NCBI RefSeq assembly: GCF_902498845.1
Contig: NZ_CABVLM010000002.1
Span: forward strand, 186,001 to 250,000
Source: Pseudoalteromonas rhizosphaerae
Lineage (GTDB): Bacteria > Pseudomonadota > Gammaproteobacteria > Enterobacterales > Alteromonadaceae
Length of the DNA: 64,000 bases
Direction of reading: 5' to 3'
Each line of letters opens with the position of its first letter. Position 1 is the stretch's first letter. The notes below the pieces were generated by a model. It ran no database searches. It saw nothing but the letters and a program-made list of their open reading frames with translations, and was not told the DNA's origin. This document shows positions 36,013 to 47,194 of this stretch, piece after piece. The position numbers and the translations under genes were made by a program.

Positions 36013-36924
36013 ATGAATAAAAAACTTATCAGCAGCGCCATAATGGCCATACTTGGGTGTTTAAGTGCTAATGTATCTGCGCAAGCCCCAGCGGAGTTGG
36101 CATCAATACAGCGTGAAGTAGCAATAATGGAAAACATTTTAAGCAGCGCGTTAAAGCAAGATACCAATAAAAGGATCCGTGCGATTCAAGCCAACTATTT
36201 TGTTAAGCAGGGAGTGGTATTTGAGCTGGACGTAAGAGGCTCTAGCCGCTGGCAGACTATTTTTAGTAACGCACCTAATGCGCCGTTACCACCACTGCCT
36301 GAAATTGATTTTGCTAATATGGATATTGAAATTATCAGTGATCAAGTAGAGTTTATTACCGAAGATGTTGTTGAATCATCACGAGAAGCTTATCAACAAG
36401 CGATGGAACTAATGCGTGAAGGCGCAGAACAAGTGCGCGAAATTGCAGAGCAAGAGCGTGATGTGGGCCGAAAGTTGCGGGATTTAGAGCGTGAAAAGCG
36501 CGATTTAGAGTTTGCCAGCCGCCATGATAATAGCGCCGAAGAAAAACAGCTTGAACAACGCAAAAAAGCGTTAGAAAAAGATATCGCGAAGCTGGAAAAA
36601 CAACAAACTACACTCACTAAACAGCAGCAACAGCTACGCCAAAATATCAATGCAAAGCAAGCCGAGCGTGAGCAACAACAAGCCGCAGAGCAACAACAGT
36701 TACTGGAGCAAGTAAGTACAAGTATCAGTCTTACGTTATGTGATTACGGTAGTGGTTTACGTAGTTTACCAAACGACGAGCATGTGAGTTTTGTTCTCAA
36801 AGGGCTCGGCGATAAAAATACGAGTTTAATAAAAGTATTTAATAAATCAGATATTAAAAAGTGTGTCGCCGGCGATATCAAAGCCAGCGAACTGACTAAA
36901 AAAGCTATTAGCTACCAATTTTAA
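36013..36924 (+). CDS. Exported coiled-coil protein of the sigma-factor operon
   Basis: A 303-residue protein with a Sec signal peptide (residues 1-24, cut after VSA). The mature protein has an N-terminal segment (IQREVAIMENILSSALKQ...VKQGVVFELDVRG), a long charged coiled coil (about residues 125-240, EQVREIAEQERDVGRKL..., rich in Glu, Lys and Gln), and a C-terminal globular part with two Cys (LTLCDYGSGL and IKKCVAGDIKASELTKKAI) that could form a disulfide. No family is recognised. Its position after sigma and anti-sigma-like genes suggests a periplasmic sensor or effector of that system. A terminator follows. Confidence 0.65.
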   Translation: MNKKLISSAIMAILGCLSANVSAQAPAELASIQREVAIMENILSSALKQDTNKRIRAIQANYFVKQGVVFELDVRGSSRWQTIFSNAPNAPLPPLPEIDFANMDIEIISDQVEFITEDVVESSREAYQQAMELMREGAEQVREIAEQERDVGRKLRDLEREKRDLEFASRHDNSAEEKQLEQRKKALEKDIAKLEKQQTTLTKQQQQLRQNINAKQAEREQQQAAEQQQLLEQVSTSISLTLCDYGSGLRSLPNDEHVSFVLKGLGDKNTSLIKVFNKSDIKKCVAGDIKASELTKKAISYQF

Positions 36925-36976
36925 TTAGCCGAGCTGATATTAACTGAGCTCAATTAATAACTTATCCCTGACCAAC

Positions 36977-37005
36977 AAGCAGCCGTATTATAAAGGCTGC
37001 TTTTC
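36977..37005. terminator. Terminator shared by convergent genes
   Basis: Stem AAGCAGCC / GGCTGCTT with a 10-base AT loop and TTTCG after it. It follows the sigma-operon end by about 50 bases and overlaps the stop codon of the minus-strand small gene. Confidence 0.75.
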
Positions 37006-37212
37006 GTTATGCCCTTCATATTCAAACTGTTTATTGAATGGCGTAATATCTGGTAAAAATAACAAATAAACCCACACCACTAAGTTAAAGTAGGGGATCA
37101 AACCTAAGCAGGTAAAAGTTACAACCGGGTAACCTTTGATACTGGCATATCGATAGCATTGGTAAGTTATCCCTAAGTTTACCGCTAATAGTAACACTAT
37201 TAATTGCATCAT
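36988..37212 (-). CDS. Small two-helix membrane protein
   Basis: A 74-residue protein with two predicted transmembrane segments (residues 3-20 and about 30-53: VVTFTCLGLIPYFNLVVWVYLLFL) and a short charged C-terminal tail. It has no recognised family. The reading frame is reasonable and has a GGAGT Shine-Dalgarno sequence before the ATG. It stands alone between the sigma operon and a large signalling gene. Confidence 0.55.
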   Translation of the reverse strand: MMQLIVLLLAVNLGITYQCYRYASIKGYPVVTFTCLGLIPYFNLVVWVYLLFLPDITPFNKQFEYEGHNEKQPL

Positions 37213-37415
37213 AATTCACTCCATAAATTGACAATGATACTAATAACAACATGTTAGTTTGTAAGTGGCATGTTGCTACGATTTAGCGATGTCATGTGAA
37301 ATTTTGATTATCATCATAATCACAAGACATTTATCGCCCGATGAGCAAAGTATAGATGAGTTATCACAAGATGGAAGTAAAAAAATGCGTAGATTTGTAT
37401 GAAAAGTTCGCTATT

Positions 37416-39941
37416 TTAGCTAGGTGGTTGTTCGTAAAAAGTTTTGTTTTGATAAATTTTTTGTAACTGATGTTTGATTTTTTCTACGGGCACTGGGCGT
37501 GAAATAAAGTAGCCTTGGCCATAATCAACACCTATTTCTTTTAGTGCTAAAAAGATCTCTTCATTTTCAACATATTCAGCAACTGAACGCTTATTGAGCG
37601 AGCGACTAATATCGTTTATTGCTTTAACTAACGCCAAGTCGATTGGATCATTGAGCATATCGCGAACAAACGAACCGTCTATTTTTACGTGTTGAGCTGG
37701 CAGTTGCTTAAGATAATTAAAGGTACTAAAGCCAGTGCCAAAGTCATCAATTGAGAAATGACAGCCCAGGCGATTGAGCTTTTCGATCATCGCACGAGTG
37801 GCAGTTAAATTATTGATACTGGCGGACTCGGTGATCTCAAAAATAACCCGGGTAGGGCTGATATCGCACTTTTCAAGGGTCGATTCGATATGCGGTAATA
37901 GGCGTTCATCTAAAAACGATTGCGCAGATAGGTTTATTGCAACTTGATTTAGCTCAGGGTTAGCGGCAATGGCAGAAATTGCATTGCTGATCACACATTG
38001 ATCCATTAAGTAAGTGTCGTTCAATAATTCAAGTGACGGAATAAATTGGTTTGGATAAACCAGTTCACCGTCTAGTTTTAAGCGTAACAGTGCTTCAAAA
38101 TAAGCTACACCACCATGTTTAAAGTCCCAAATCGGCTGGTAATGCAATTCAATTTGGTTTTGTTGCAATGCTTGGCGAATACTGTGTCCCCACTCTAATC
38201 CAGCTTGCAAGGTGTTATGGCTGGCATCTTCTTTAGAGTAACAATGAACCAAATTACGGCCTAAGCTTTTAGCAACGTACAAGGCAATATCAGCTTGTTT
38301 TAAGCATTCACTCGGATCATGATTCGCTGCTGTTATTTGCGTTAAGCCAATTGAGCAGCTAATTGAATAAACTTGTTCTTCAGATTTAAACTGATGACCT
38401 TCAATCGCCATACAGATGCTTTCTGCGATTAAGTGTGCATCAAGCAGATTCATATTATTTAAGATCACCGCAAATTCATCACCACCAATGCGACACACTA
38501 AGTGTTCATCACTGATATTGGCGTTAAATAGTTGCGCAACTTCTTTAAGAACTATATCGCCTTGTTGATGGCCTTTACTGTCATTAATTATTTTAAAATG
38601 ATCGAGGTCAATATAAATTAAAGCGTGCTCTATGTCGCCATTAGTGCGTTGCGGCTGGCAAATTCGATTGAGTTGTTGATCAAAATAATAGCGGTTATGT
38701 AAGCCGGTTAAGGTGTCATGTAGCGCTAAATGGCGCAGCTGTAATTCAGCTTGTTTGCGCTCATGAATATTATCTATTGTGGCGGTGATCGTGGCAGCAT
38801 TACTGCTGTTTTTGATTAGTTGTAAGCGGCACTCAACCCAAATAGCTTGACCATCTTTATGAATAATTTGCACTTCAACCTGCTGTTGCAAGGCACCGCC
38901 ATGCAAAATACTGCTAATTGTTTGCAGTAGTTTATCTTTGCAATCATTGATACAAAAGTCAGAGAGTGCTTTGCTCAAGGTTTGTTTTATGCCAAACCCA
39001 CTGAGTGCTTCCCACGCAGGGTTGATAAAACGAATGCGGCCTTGTTCATCAAATTCAAGCACCACAGTATTAAGATGTAATAGTATCCGCTGATGGGCTG
39101 AAAATAGCTCCTTATAGCGGCTTTGACTTTGACTTAGTTGTTCTACTTTTTGTGCAAACTCTGCATAACTGACCATAAAATCTTCACGGCGCGCAGCATG
39201 GTCGCATACTTTACTTAACAAGGTTTGTTCATACGGTGCACGAATAAAATCAGTAACCCCTGAAAGCAATAGTTGTTCAGCATGATCGGCATCTTTCGTG
39301 TCTATAATGGTTACAATGGCTTGTTTTGGGTTGTGTTGTAAAATCTCTTCAACTAATTGACTGGCAGCTCCTGCGTGTGCTGCGGTTGCATCAAGTAACA
39401 CAATGGCAAACTTTTGCTGCAAATAGATTGATAATGCTTGCTTATTACTAGAAACATGGGTGCAGGCAAAGTTTAGCTGTAGTTGTTGCGTTATTTCGGC
39501 GGCTTTACTACTGTCGGTTTCGAGCAGCAACAAATCTAAGCGACTGCTTTTTTCTAAATGCGTTGATAATACATTTGCCAGTACCTGTGGCAGCATATCT
39601 TGGCGTTCAAATGGTAATACCGCATCTATGCCATAACTGCGTGCTGTCGTTTCGGCTATTCGCTCACAATAGATAGGCGGAGTAAGCACAATTGGTGTGT
39701 TTTTTGGGGTTTTTAATAACCCTGAACGGATCATCCGAGAAAATCGCCAACCATCTATTTTACCAACATTAAGACCGGTAATAATGACATCGACCGCTTG
39801 AGATTTAAGAATTTCGAGGGCTTGTTGGCTATCGGCTACTTCAAGGAAAGTAAATACATTGAGCCGATTTAAGGTTGACTTAACAGCCTGACGCTCAGCG
39901 ACACTGGCGTTTAAGATCAGCAAAGTTAGCTGCTTAGCCAT
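37416..39941 (-). CDS. REC-REC-PAS-GGDEF-EAL c-di-GMP signalling protein
   Basis: An 841-residue cytosolic protein. It has receiver domain 1 (about residues 5-125), receiver 2 (135-250), a PAS sensor with PAC (285-400), GGDEF (415-570) and EAL (585-830). The cyclase motif is intact (RIGGDEFAVIL), and the phosphodiesterase has EALLRL, INLSAQSF, EITESAS, IDDFGTGFS and VKIDGSFV, so both activities are possible. Receiver 1 reads IITGLNVGKIDG, with Gly where the phospho-Asp would be, and is likely a pseudo-receiver. Receiver 2 keeps VLLDATAAH. No histidine kinase is adjacent. It is monocistronic. Confidence 0.88.
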   Translation of the reverse strand: MAKQLTLLILNASVAERQAVKSTLNRLNVFTFLEVADSQQALEILKSQAVDVIITGLNVGKIDGWRFSRMIRSGLLKTPKNTPIVLTPPIYCERIAETTARSYGIDAVLPFERQDMLPQVLANVLSTHLEKSSRLDLLLLETDSSKAAEITQQLQLNFACTHVSSNKQALSIYLQQKFAIVLLDATAAHAGAASQLVEEILQHNPKQAIVTIIDTKDADHAEQLLLSGVTDFIRAPYEQTLLSKVCDHAARREDFMVSYAEFAQKVEQLSQSQSRYKELFSAHQRILLHLNTVVLEFDEQGRIRFINPAWEALSGFGIKQTLSKALSDFCINDCKDKLLQTISSILHGGALQQQVEVQIIHKDGQAIWVECRLQLIKNSSNAATITATIDNIHERKQAELQLRHLALHDTLTGLHNRYYFDQQLNRICQPQRTNGDIEHALIYIDLDHFKIINDSKGHQQGDIVLKEVAQLFNANISDEHLVCRIGGDEFAVILNNMNLLDAHLIAESICMAIEGHQFKSEEQVYSISCSIGLTQITAANHDPSECLKQADIALYVAKSLGRNLVHCYSKEDASHNTLQAGLEWGHSIRQALQQNQIELHYQPIWDFKHGGVAYFEALLRLKLDGELVYPNQFIPSLELLNDTYLMDQCVISNAISAIAANPELNQVAINLSAQSFLDERLLPHIESTLEKCDISPTRVIFEITESASINNLTATRAMIEKLNRLGCHFSIDDFGTGFSTFNYLKQLPAQHVKIDGSFVRDMLNDPIDLALVKAINDISRSLNKRSVAEYVENEEIFLALKEIGVDYGQGYFISRPVPVEKIKHQLQKIYQNKTFYEQPPS

Positions 39942-40109
39942 TTATGTCACACCTCTTATAAACCTAGATCTAATTAAGTTGAGTAGAATAATGCCATTTG
40001 TCTCGAACCACAAGAGAACATTCCATTGTATTTTAATTAAAGCCGTTGGTTGAGCTAATAGCGCGATGCAGTTAAACTTGGCGCGACTTTTTTGATCTGG
40101 ATATATCCT

Positions 40110-41141
40110 ATGCGCGTGGCTGATTTTAGCTTTGACTTACCTGATGAATTAATTGCTCGTTTTCCTAAACAGGATCGAACCAGCAGTCGCTTATTAACCT
40201 TAGATGGCCCAAGTGGCGCTGTAGAACATAAAATATTTAGCGATATTATTGATTTAGTAAATGAAAATGACTTGTTGGTATTTAACAATACCAAAGTGAT
40301 CCCTGCTCGTATGTATGGCCAAAAAGCGTCAGGTGGCAAAGTTGAAGTCTTAGTGGAGCGAGTGCTTGATGAGCATCGCGTGCTGGCTCATGTACGCGCC
40401 AGTAAATCACCAAAACCAGGTACAGAACTTATTCTCGAAGGTAAAGCGCAGGCGACTATGGTGGGTCGTCATGGCGAATTGTTTGAACTAGAGTTTACAG
40501 GTGAGCAAAACGTTCTGGAAATTTTAAACGATATTGGTCATATGCCACTGCCGCCTTATATTGACCGTCCAGATACTGACGAAGACCGCAAACGCTATCA
40601 AACAGTTTACGGTGAAAAACCTGGCGCGGTTGCAGCGCCAACTGCCGGTCTACATTTTGACGATACGCTCATGGCTGCATTAAAAGCCAAGGGTGTAAAC
40701 ATGGCATTTGTTACCTTGCATGTTGGCGCTGGCACATTCCAGCCGGTGCGCGTAGACTCGGTTGATGATCATATAATGCACTCCGAATATATTGAAGTGC
40801 CTGATGATGTTGTTGCAGCAGTCGCTGCAACCAAAGCTAACGGCGGCAGAGTGATTGCGGTAGGCACAACTTCGGTACGTTCACTGGAATCAGCAGCTAA
40901 GATACATGGCGGCCAATTAGCCAGTTACTTTGGTGACACCGATATTTTTATTTACCCAGGTTATCAATTTAATGTAGTTGATGCCATGGTCACTAATTTT
41001 CACTTGTCAGAATCGACATTGATCATGTTGGTTAGTGCATTTGCTGGGCAAGATAATATTATGAGTGCATACCAAACTGCAATTGCACAAAAATACCGCT
41101 TTTTTAGCTACGGCGATGCGATGTTTTTAACCCGTAAATAG
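40110..41141 (+). CDS. queA: S-adenosylmethionine:tRNA ribosyltransferase-isomerase QueA
   Basis: QueA transfers and isomerises the ribosyl group of SAM onto preQ1 in tRNA to make epoxyqueuosine. ATG 40110 is chosen because the family N-terminus is [19 protein letters not shown]; an upstream ATG at 40092 adds six unconserved residues. The protein is then 343 residues. Conserved segments are [49 protein letters not shown] and [19 protein letters not shown]. It lies upstream of tgt in the usual queuosine-sec gene order, with its own terminator between. Confidence 0.95.
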   Translation: MRVADFSFDLPDELIARFPKQDRTSSRLLTLDGPSGAVEHKIFSDIIDLVNENDLLVFNNTKVIPARMYGQKASGGKVEVLVERVLDEHRVLAHVRASKSPKPGTELILEGKAQATMVGRHGELFELEFTGEQNVLEILNDIGHMPLPPYIDRPDTDEDRKRYQTVYGEKPGAVAAPTAGLHFDDTLMAALKAKGVNMAFVTLHVGAGTFQPVRVDSVDDHIMHSEYIEVPDDVVAAVAATKANGGRVIAVGTTSVRSLESAAKIHGGQLASYFGDTDIFIYPGYQFNVVDAMVTNFHLSESTLIMLVSAFAGQDNIMSAYQTAIAQKYRFFSYGDAMFLTRK

Positions 41142-41161
41142 TTTTTTCTATAAAAGCACTT

Positions 41162-41190
41162 AAAGCCCAGCCTTGCGTTGGGCTTTTTAG
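41162..41190 (+). terminator. Terminator between queA and tgt
   Basis: Stem AAAGCCCA / TGGGCTTT with a 9-base loop, followed by TTAG and a T-rich stretch, 21 bases past the queA stop. Confidence 0.8.
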
Positions 41191-41273
41191 TTTTGATTTT
41201 TGCACTTTTAATTTCAGCTTTGAGCCCAATTAATAGTAATGGTTTTACAAAAAGGGTAGAATCGAGCGGTTAA

Positions 41274-42443
<1,170 letters not shown>

Positions 42444-42468
42444 ATTTAAAAATTAAAGAGGAAGTGTT

Positions 42469-42807
42469 ATGAGTTTATTTATTTCAAACGCCCACGCAAG
42501 TGCGGCAGGTGCAGCGCCAGCCGGTGGTGGTTATGAGATGTTGATCATGCTAGCTATCTTTGGCTTAGTATTTTACTTCTTGATTTACCGTCCACAAGCT
42601 AAGCGTGTAAAAGAGCATAAAGCGCTGATGAATGCGATGGCAAAAGGCGACGAAGTTCTTACTCAAGGTGGTTTAGTGGGTAAAATCGCTAAAATCTCTG
42701 AAGATAAAGATTTCATCGTTATTTCACTTAACGATCAAGCTGAAGTAACTGTACAAAAATCAGCAGTGTCAGCAGTATTGCCTAAAGGCACAATGAAGTC
42801 GCTATAA
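42469..42807 (+). CDS. yajC: Sec translocase accessory subunit YajC
   Basis: A 112-residue inner-membrane protein with one N-terminal helix (about residues 22-42, [22 protein letters not shown]) and a cytosolic YajC domain ([17 protein letters not shown]). It joins SecDF in the holo-translocon. A GAGGAA ribosome-binding site is present and secD starts 19 bases downstream. Confidence 0.95.
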   Translation: MSLFISNAHASAAGAAPAGGGYEMLIMLAIFGLVFYFLIYRPQAKRVKEHKALMNAMAKGDEVLTQGGLVGKIAKISEDKDFIVISLNDQAEVTVQKSAVSAVLPKGTMKSL

Positions 42808-42826
42808 TAATAATAAGGACGCCCAC

Positions 42827-44686
42827 GTGTTAAACAAGTTTCCATTATGGAAGTATTTACTTGTTCTAGCTGTGATTGCGGTAGGTCTTTTATATGCCTC
42901 TCCTAATTTGTATGGTCGTGATCCGGCCATACAAATTTCAGGTACTAAAGGAACTGATGCAGATCTAGCTGTAGTAGACAAAGTAAATGCGACCCTCAAA
43001 GAGCACAACGTTACCGTAAAATCAGTTAAGTTAGAGAACGGCCAAGTATTGGTCCGCTTTAAAAATGTTGAAGAGCAGCTTAAAGCGCAAGATTTATTGC
43101 GTGATTCATTGAGTGACGATTACATCTCAGCCATTAACATGGCCCCGGCGCAACCTCATTGGTTAAAAGCCCTTGGCGGCAACCCAATGAAATTGGGCTT
43201 GGATTTAAGTGGCGGTGTTCACTTTACGATGGAAATTGATATGGTGACAGCGGTTGATAACGCGCTGGAACAAATGGATCAAGACTATAAAAGTGATTTA
43301 CGTGAAGAAAAACTACGCTATCGCACGGTACGTCGTGTAGCCGGTACTGAACGTATTCGTGTGGAAATGCGCAGCGCAGAAGATAAAGATGCGGCAGAGC
43401 GTTTTTTACAGTCACGCTACCCATTACATAACTACATTGATGATAGCTCTAACGATAACGCGTTTTATGCCACCATCAGCGAGCAAAAACTCAAAGAAAT
43501 TCGTGACTATGCTATCAAGCAAAACGAAACCATTATCCGTAACCGTATTAACCAAATCGGTGTTGCTGAGCCTAACGTACAACGTCAAGGTGCAGAGCGT
43601 ATTATTGTGCAGCTACCAGGTGTGCAAGATACTGCGCGTGCGAAAGAGATTTTGGGTGCTACAGCAACGCTTGAGTTTCGTGAAGTAGACGAGAATGCCG
43701 ATCCAACGGCAGCAGCGCAAGGGCGTATTCCGCCTGGTACTGAAATGATCATGAGCCGTGACGGCTACCCAGTGGTACTTAAAAAACGCATTATTCTCGA
43801 AGGTAGTCACATTACTGGTGCGCAATCGGGTGCCGATGAATACCAACGTCCGCAAGTAAGTATTAGCCTTGATAGCAAAGGCGGCGCGAAAATGAATGCT
43901 TTCACTAAGCGTGCTATTGGCAAGCGTATGGCGACGGTATTTATAGAGTATAAGCCCTCTGGTAAAACAGACGAAAACGGTAAAGCGCTACCACCAATTA
44001 AGGTGGAAGAAGTGATCAACGTTGCAACTATACAAGCGCGTCTTGATCGTTCGTTCCGCATCACCGGCATTGATAACCCTGCAGAAGCACATAACTTAAG
44101 CTTATTACTACGTGCGGGAGCACTTGTTGCGCCAATTCAAATTGTTGAAGAGCGCACGGTAGGTCCAAGCTTAGGTCAAGAAAATATCGAAGCAGGTATG
44201 ACGGCGGTTGCTTTAGGCTTCCTGTTTGTACTGATCTTTATGTTAGTTTATTACAAAGGTTTTGGCTTAGTCGCTAATATTGCCTTAGCAGCTAACTTAG
44301 TATTGATTGTGGGTGTTATGTCGTTGATCCCAGGCGCTGCACTAACACTGCCAGGTATTGCTGGTATCGTACTAACGGTAGGTATGGCAGTTGATGCCAA
44401 CGTACTAATATTTGAGCGTATTCGCGAAGAGCTGGCCGATGGACGTAGTCCGCAACAGGCTGTTCATCATGGCTATGATAGTGCTTTTAGTACGATTTTT
44501 GATGCCAATATTACCACCTTAATTGCTGCGATTATCTTGTTCGCAGTGGGTACAGGCCCAATTGCTGGTTTCGCAGTGACACTTGCGATAGGTATTATCA
44601 CCTCAATGTTTACAGCCATTGTTGGTACCCGTGCGGTAATCAACTTATGTATTGGTGGTAAGCGCATTGATAAGCTGTCAATTTAA
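42827..44686 (+). CDS. secD: Protein translocase subunit SecD
   Basis: A 619-residue RND-fold membrane protein that uses the proton gradient to help pull proteins through SecYEG. It starts at GTG. It has TM1 (residues ~8-24), a long periplasmic P1 domain with [18 protein letters not shown] and [18 protein letters not shown], then five helices with [24 protein letters not shown] containing the conserved Asp. It forms an operon with yajC and secF. Confidence 0.97.
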   Translation: MLNKFPLWKYLLVLAVIAVGLLYASPNLYGRDPAIQISGTKGTDADLAVVDKVNATLKEHNVTVKSVKLENGQVLVRFKNVEEQLKAQDLLRDSLSDDYISAINMAPAQPHWLKALGGNPMKLGLDLSGGVHFTMEIDMVTAVDNALEQMDQDYKSDLREEKLRYRTVRRVAGTERIRVEMRSAEDKDAAERFLQSRYPLHNYIDDSSNDNAFYATISEQKLKEIRDYAIKQNETIIRNRINQIGVAEPNVQRQGAERIIVQLPGVQDTARAKEILGATATLEFREVDENADPTAAAQGRIPPGTEMIMSRDGYPVVLKKRIILEGSHITGAQSGADEYQRPQVSISLDSKGGAKMNAFTKRAIGKRMATVFIEYKPSGKTDENGKALPPIKVEEVINVATIQARLDRSFRITGIDNPAEAHNLSLLLRAGALVAPIQIVEERTVGPSLGQENIEAGMTAVALGFLFVLIFMLVYYKGFGLVANIALAANLVLIVGVMSLIPGAALTLPGIAGIVLTVGMAVDANVLIFERIREELADGRSPQQAVHHGYDSAFSTIFDANITTLIAAIILFAVGTGPIAGFAVTLAIGIITSMFTAIVGTRAVINLCIGGKRIDKLSI

Positions 44687-44695
44687 GGAGCAGAT

Positions 44696-45643
44696 ATGCA
44701 AATTTTAAAATTAGGCGGCAGAACTTTAGGGTTTATGTCGCTGCGCAAAGTTGCTATGAGCATCTCAACGCTACTTATTTTGGCATCGTTCGCATCGTTC
44801 TTCGTTAAAGGTTTAAACTTTGGCTTAGATTTTACGGGCGGTACAGCGGTAGAAGTCGGTTTTGCACAACCAGCAGACTTAAAGAAAGTACGTTCAGTGT
44901 TAGCTGAAAATGGTTTTGCAGATGCATCAGTACAATTATTTGGTTCAAGCCAAGAGATTTTGGTTCGCTTAGCACCACGTGGTGATGATGTTAAAGCCGA
45001 AGTAATTGGTAACCAAGTAATTGATGCACTTAAAAAAGCCGATGATAGCGTAGTAATGCGTCGAATTGAGTTTGTTGGCCCAAGCGTAGGTGAAGACTTA
45101 AAAGAGCAGGGTGGCCTTGCCATGTTAACTGCGCTTATTTGTATCTTGATCTATGTGGCATTTCGCTTTGAGTGGCGTTTTGCGGTAGGTGCAGTGTCGG
45201 CACTTTTACACGATGTAATTATTACTTTAGGTTTGTTTTCAGTATTAGGGTTAGAGTTCGACTTAACCATATTGGCGGCAATACTGGCGGTAATAGGTTA
45301 CTCTCTTAATGATACTATCGTTGTGTCTGACCGTATTCGTGAGAACTTCCGCAAAGTGCGTATCGACGATACTGTTGAGATAATTGATATTTCATTAACG
45401 CAAACACTTAACCGTACTCTAGTAACTTCAATTACCACTATTTTAGTGTTAATTGCCTTGTTTGCTTGGGGTGGTCAAACTATTCATGGTTTTGCTACAG
45501 CGCTGTTATTTGGTGTGTTTATTGGTACTTATTCTTCGATTTATGTTGCTAGTGCCGTTGCGATTGCGATGGGCGTAAGTAAAGAAGACTTAATACCAGA
45601 AGTTATCGAAAAAGAAGGCGCAGATTTAGACGCTATGCCATAG
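44696..45643 (+). CDS. secF: Protein translocase subunit SecF
   Basis: A 315-residue partner of SecD. TM1 is at residues ~20-38, followed by LNFGLDFTGGTAVEVGF and five helices with the conserved AVIGYSLNDTIVVSDRIRENFRK containing the proton-relay Asp. It starts 9 bases after secD with AAGGAG as ribosome-binding site. The operon ends at a strong terminator. Confidence 0.97.
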   Translation: MQILKLGGRTLGFMSLRKVAMSISTLLILASFASFFVKGLNFGLDFTGGTAVEVGFAQPADLKKVRSVLAENGFADASVQLFGSSQEILVRLAPRGDDVKAEVIGNQVIDALKKADDSVVMRRIEFVGPSVGEDLKEQGGLAMLTALICILIYVAFRFEWRFAVGAVSALLHDVIITLGLFSVLGLEFDLTILAAILAVIGYSLNDTIVVSDRIRENFRKVRIDDTVEIIDISLTQTLNRTLVTSITTILVLIALFAWGGQTIHGFATALLFGVFIGTYSSIYVASAVAIAMGVSKEDLIPEVIEKEGADLDAMP

Positions 45644-45664
45644 GTATAAATCTAAGTTTACGTT

Positions 45665-45696
45665 TAAAAAACCGCTCATTGAGCGGTTTTTTGCTT
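45665..45696 (+). terminator. Terminator after secF
   Basis: AAAAAACCGCTCA / TGAGCGGTTTTTT makes a long uninterrupted stem with a TT loop region, 25 bases past the secF stop. Confidence 0.9.
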
Positions 45697-45710
45697 TTAA
45701 GTGTTTGTGT

Positions 45711-46095
45711 CGCCTACGAGAGTATAGAGTTACTTTGGTGCTTAATAACTTGTAGGCGAGTGGCTTGCCACCCCCGCGCTGTTAAAAATATTCTAATGTC
45801 TTCTCTTTGTGCAAAATATTTTTAGTTATTCATTCGCAAAGAGGTTAAGAGACGCGCGTCAGCAAGCTTAACGCCTACGGGAGTTTAAAGTTACTTTGGT
45901 GCTTAATAACTTGTAGGCGAGTGGCTTGCCACCGCGCTATTAAAAATATTCTAATGTCTTCTCTTTGTGCAAAATATTTTTAGTTATTCATTCGTAAAGA
46001 GGTTAAGAGACGCGCGTCAGCAAGCTTAACGCCTACGGGAGTTTAAAGTTACTTTGGTGCTTATTAACTTGTAGGCGAGTGGCTTGCCACCGCGA
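45711..46095 (+). repeat. Tandem ~160-bp repeat, about 2.4 copies
   Basis: Units start at 45711, 45872 and 46030, and the third stops near 46095. Each full unit has three potential hairpins: CGCCTAC...GTAGGCG over about 48 bases, GTGGC-TT-GCCAC, and CTCTTTGtG...CgCAAAGAG around an AT-rich loop. Copies are nearly identical apart from a few substitutions and a 3-base length difference. It is non-coding and lies immediately downstream of the secF terminator. Confidence 0.9.
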
Positions 46096-46582
46096 AAGGT
46101 TTTTCACAACTCTCTGTCTAACTGGTGAATTTAAAATTGCGCGAGGTACCGTGGTCAAGTAATTCCGCCTGCGGGTTGGCATTGGTGTTTGGATTTGCGT
46201 AGTCGGGGCTTTGTGCCGCGTGACTCAAATGTCTTCTCTTTGTGAAAAATATTTTAAGTTTTTCATTCACAAAGAGGTAAAGGAAGGTAATAGGGTTCGG
46301 CTTAACCTTACTTTCTCTGTGTTGCGCGAAGCGCCTCGGTGTCCTCTGTGGTGCAAATTGTTTAAATGATTAATTCACCACAGAGGGCACAGAGCTCACA
46401 GAGGAAGAGATTAAAGGGATAAAGTTAAAGGTGCTAGGGTTTTGGGAAGCCTGCGGGTTGGCATTGGTGTAAGGCTATACGTAAGCGGGGTTTTATCATG
46501 GCGAATTTTAATTATTGCTATTTATGAAATTAAATATTTCCTATAATAGTAATTATTGATTAAGTATTGATGTAACCAACTA
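46096..46582. repeat. Diverged intergenic repeat block with a long palindrome
   Basis: No gene was found. A degraded relative of the 160-bp unit spans about 46140-46290 (GCGCGAGGTA..., TCTTCTCTTTGTG...CACAAAGAGG); related text recurs at 57530-57760. An inverted repeat follows: CCTCTGTGGTG at 46343-46353 pairs with CACCACAGAGG at 46376-46386, extended by CTCTGTG/CACAGAG outside. The right end should contain the promoter of the lipoprotein gene. Confidence 0.75.
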
Positions 46583-47110
46583 ATGTTAAAGCAACTTGTA
46601 GTCGCTAGTAGTCTAATTATTGTTAGCGGATGTGATGACAACGTTAAACCTAAGCAATCAAAGGCTGCTGTACAACCTTATCAATTAACAACACTTGAGC
46701 ATTATCAGCATCAAGCTAACAACTTACTTCGCAGTATTAGAGTGCAAAAAGATGCGGCTAATTTAGAAACTCAATCTGCTGATTTAGTCGCGCTATCGCA
46801 GACTATCCTCAGTGACTTGATAGTTAATTATCCACAATGTGCTGAATATTTAAATGCGCTTATTACTGTTGCTGATTTACTCCCTTCATTGCCCCTAGAA
46901 GAAATTGAAAGTGGTTATCATAGCGATGGTAAGCTACCTAAGTTTGACGAGCCCATATGTTATCACGGTAAGGATTTATTGGTTCATCCTGCGACTGTAC
47001 AAGCGATTGCTCGTTTAGGATTTGTTGATCAACAAGCTTATGAATATGCGGAACTTGAGATTATTGAGGTAATTGCTCATTTTGATCAGGTTGAACAAGC
47101 ATTAAAGTAA
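46583..47110 (+). CDS. Small putative lipoprotein
   Basis: A 175-residue protein with a short signal peptide and lipobox VSGC (Cys17), so it is a predicted lipoprotein. The mature part is acidic and helical (LEHYQHQANNLLRSIRVQKDAANLETQSADLVALSQTILSDL) and has two further Cys (YPQCAEYLN and DEPICYHG). No family is recognised. The next gene lies 85 bases downstream on the same strand, so a functional link to the signalling protein is possible but unproven. Confidence 0.6.
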   Translation: MLKQLVVASSLIIVSGCDDNVKPKQSKAAVQPYQLTTLEHYQHQANNLLRSIRVQKDAANLETQSADLVALSQTILSDLIVNYPQCAEYLNALITVADLLPSLPLEEIESGYHSDGKLPKFDEPICYHGKDLLVHPATVQAIARLGFVDQQAYEYAELEIIEVIAHFDQVEQALK

Positions 47111-47194
47111 ATAGCTTAAACTCAATTGCCATAAAATTGTCATACCAGCTTGCTACTTTAACTGCCTCTTAATGAAGTAATGGGTTATTGATAA

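Noticed and set aside
44683..45123. Long antisense ORF of 146 codons inside secF
   Set aside because: Ser/Lys/Pro-rich composition typical of the complement of a membrane-protein gene; secF is certain on the other strand.
45665..46582. Small genes in the repeat block after secF
   Set aside because: All frames are short or interrupted and the DNA is explained by tandem and inverted repeats.
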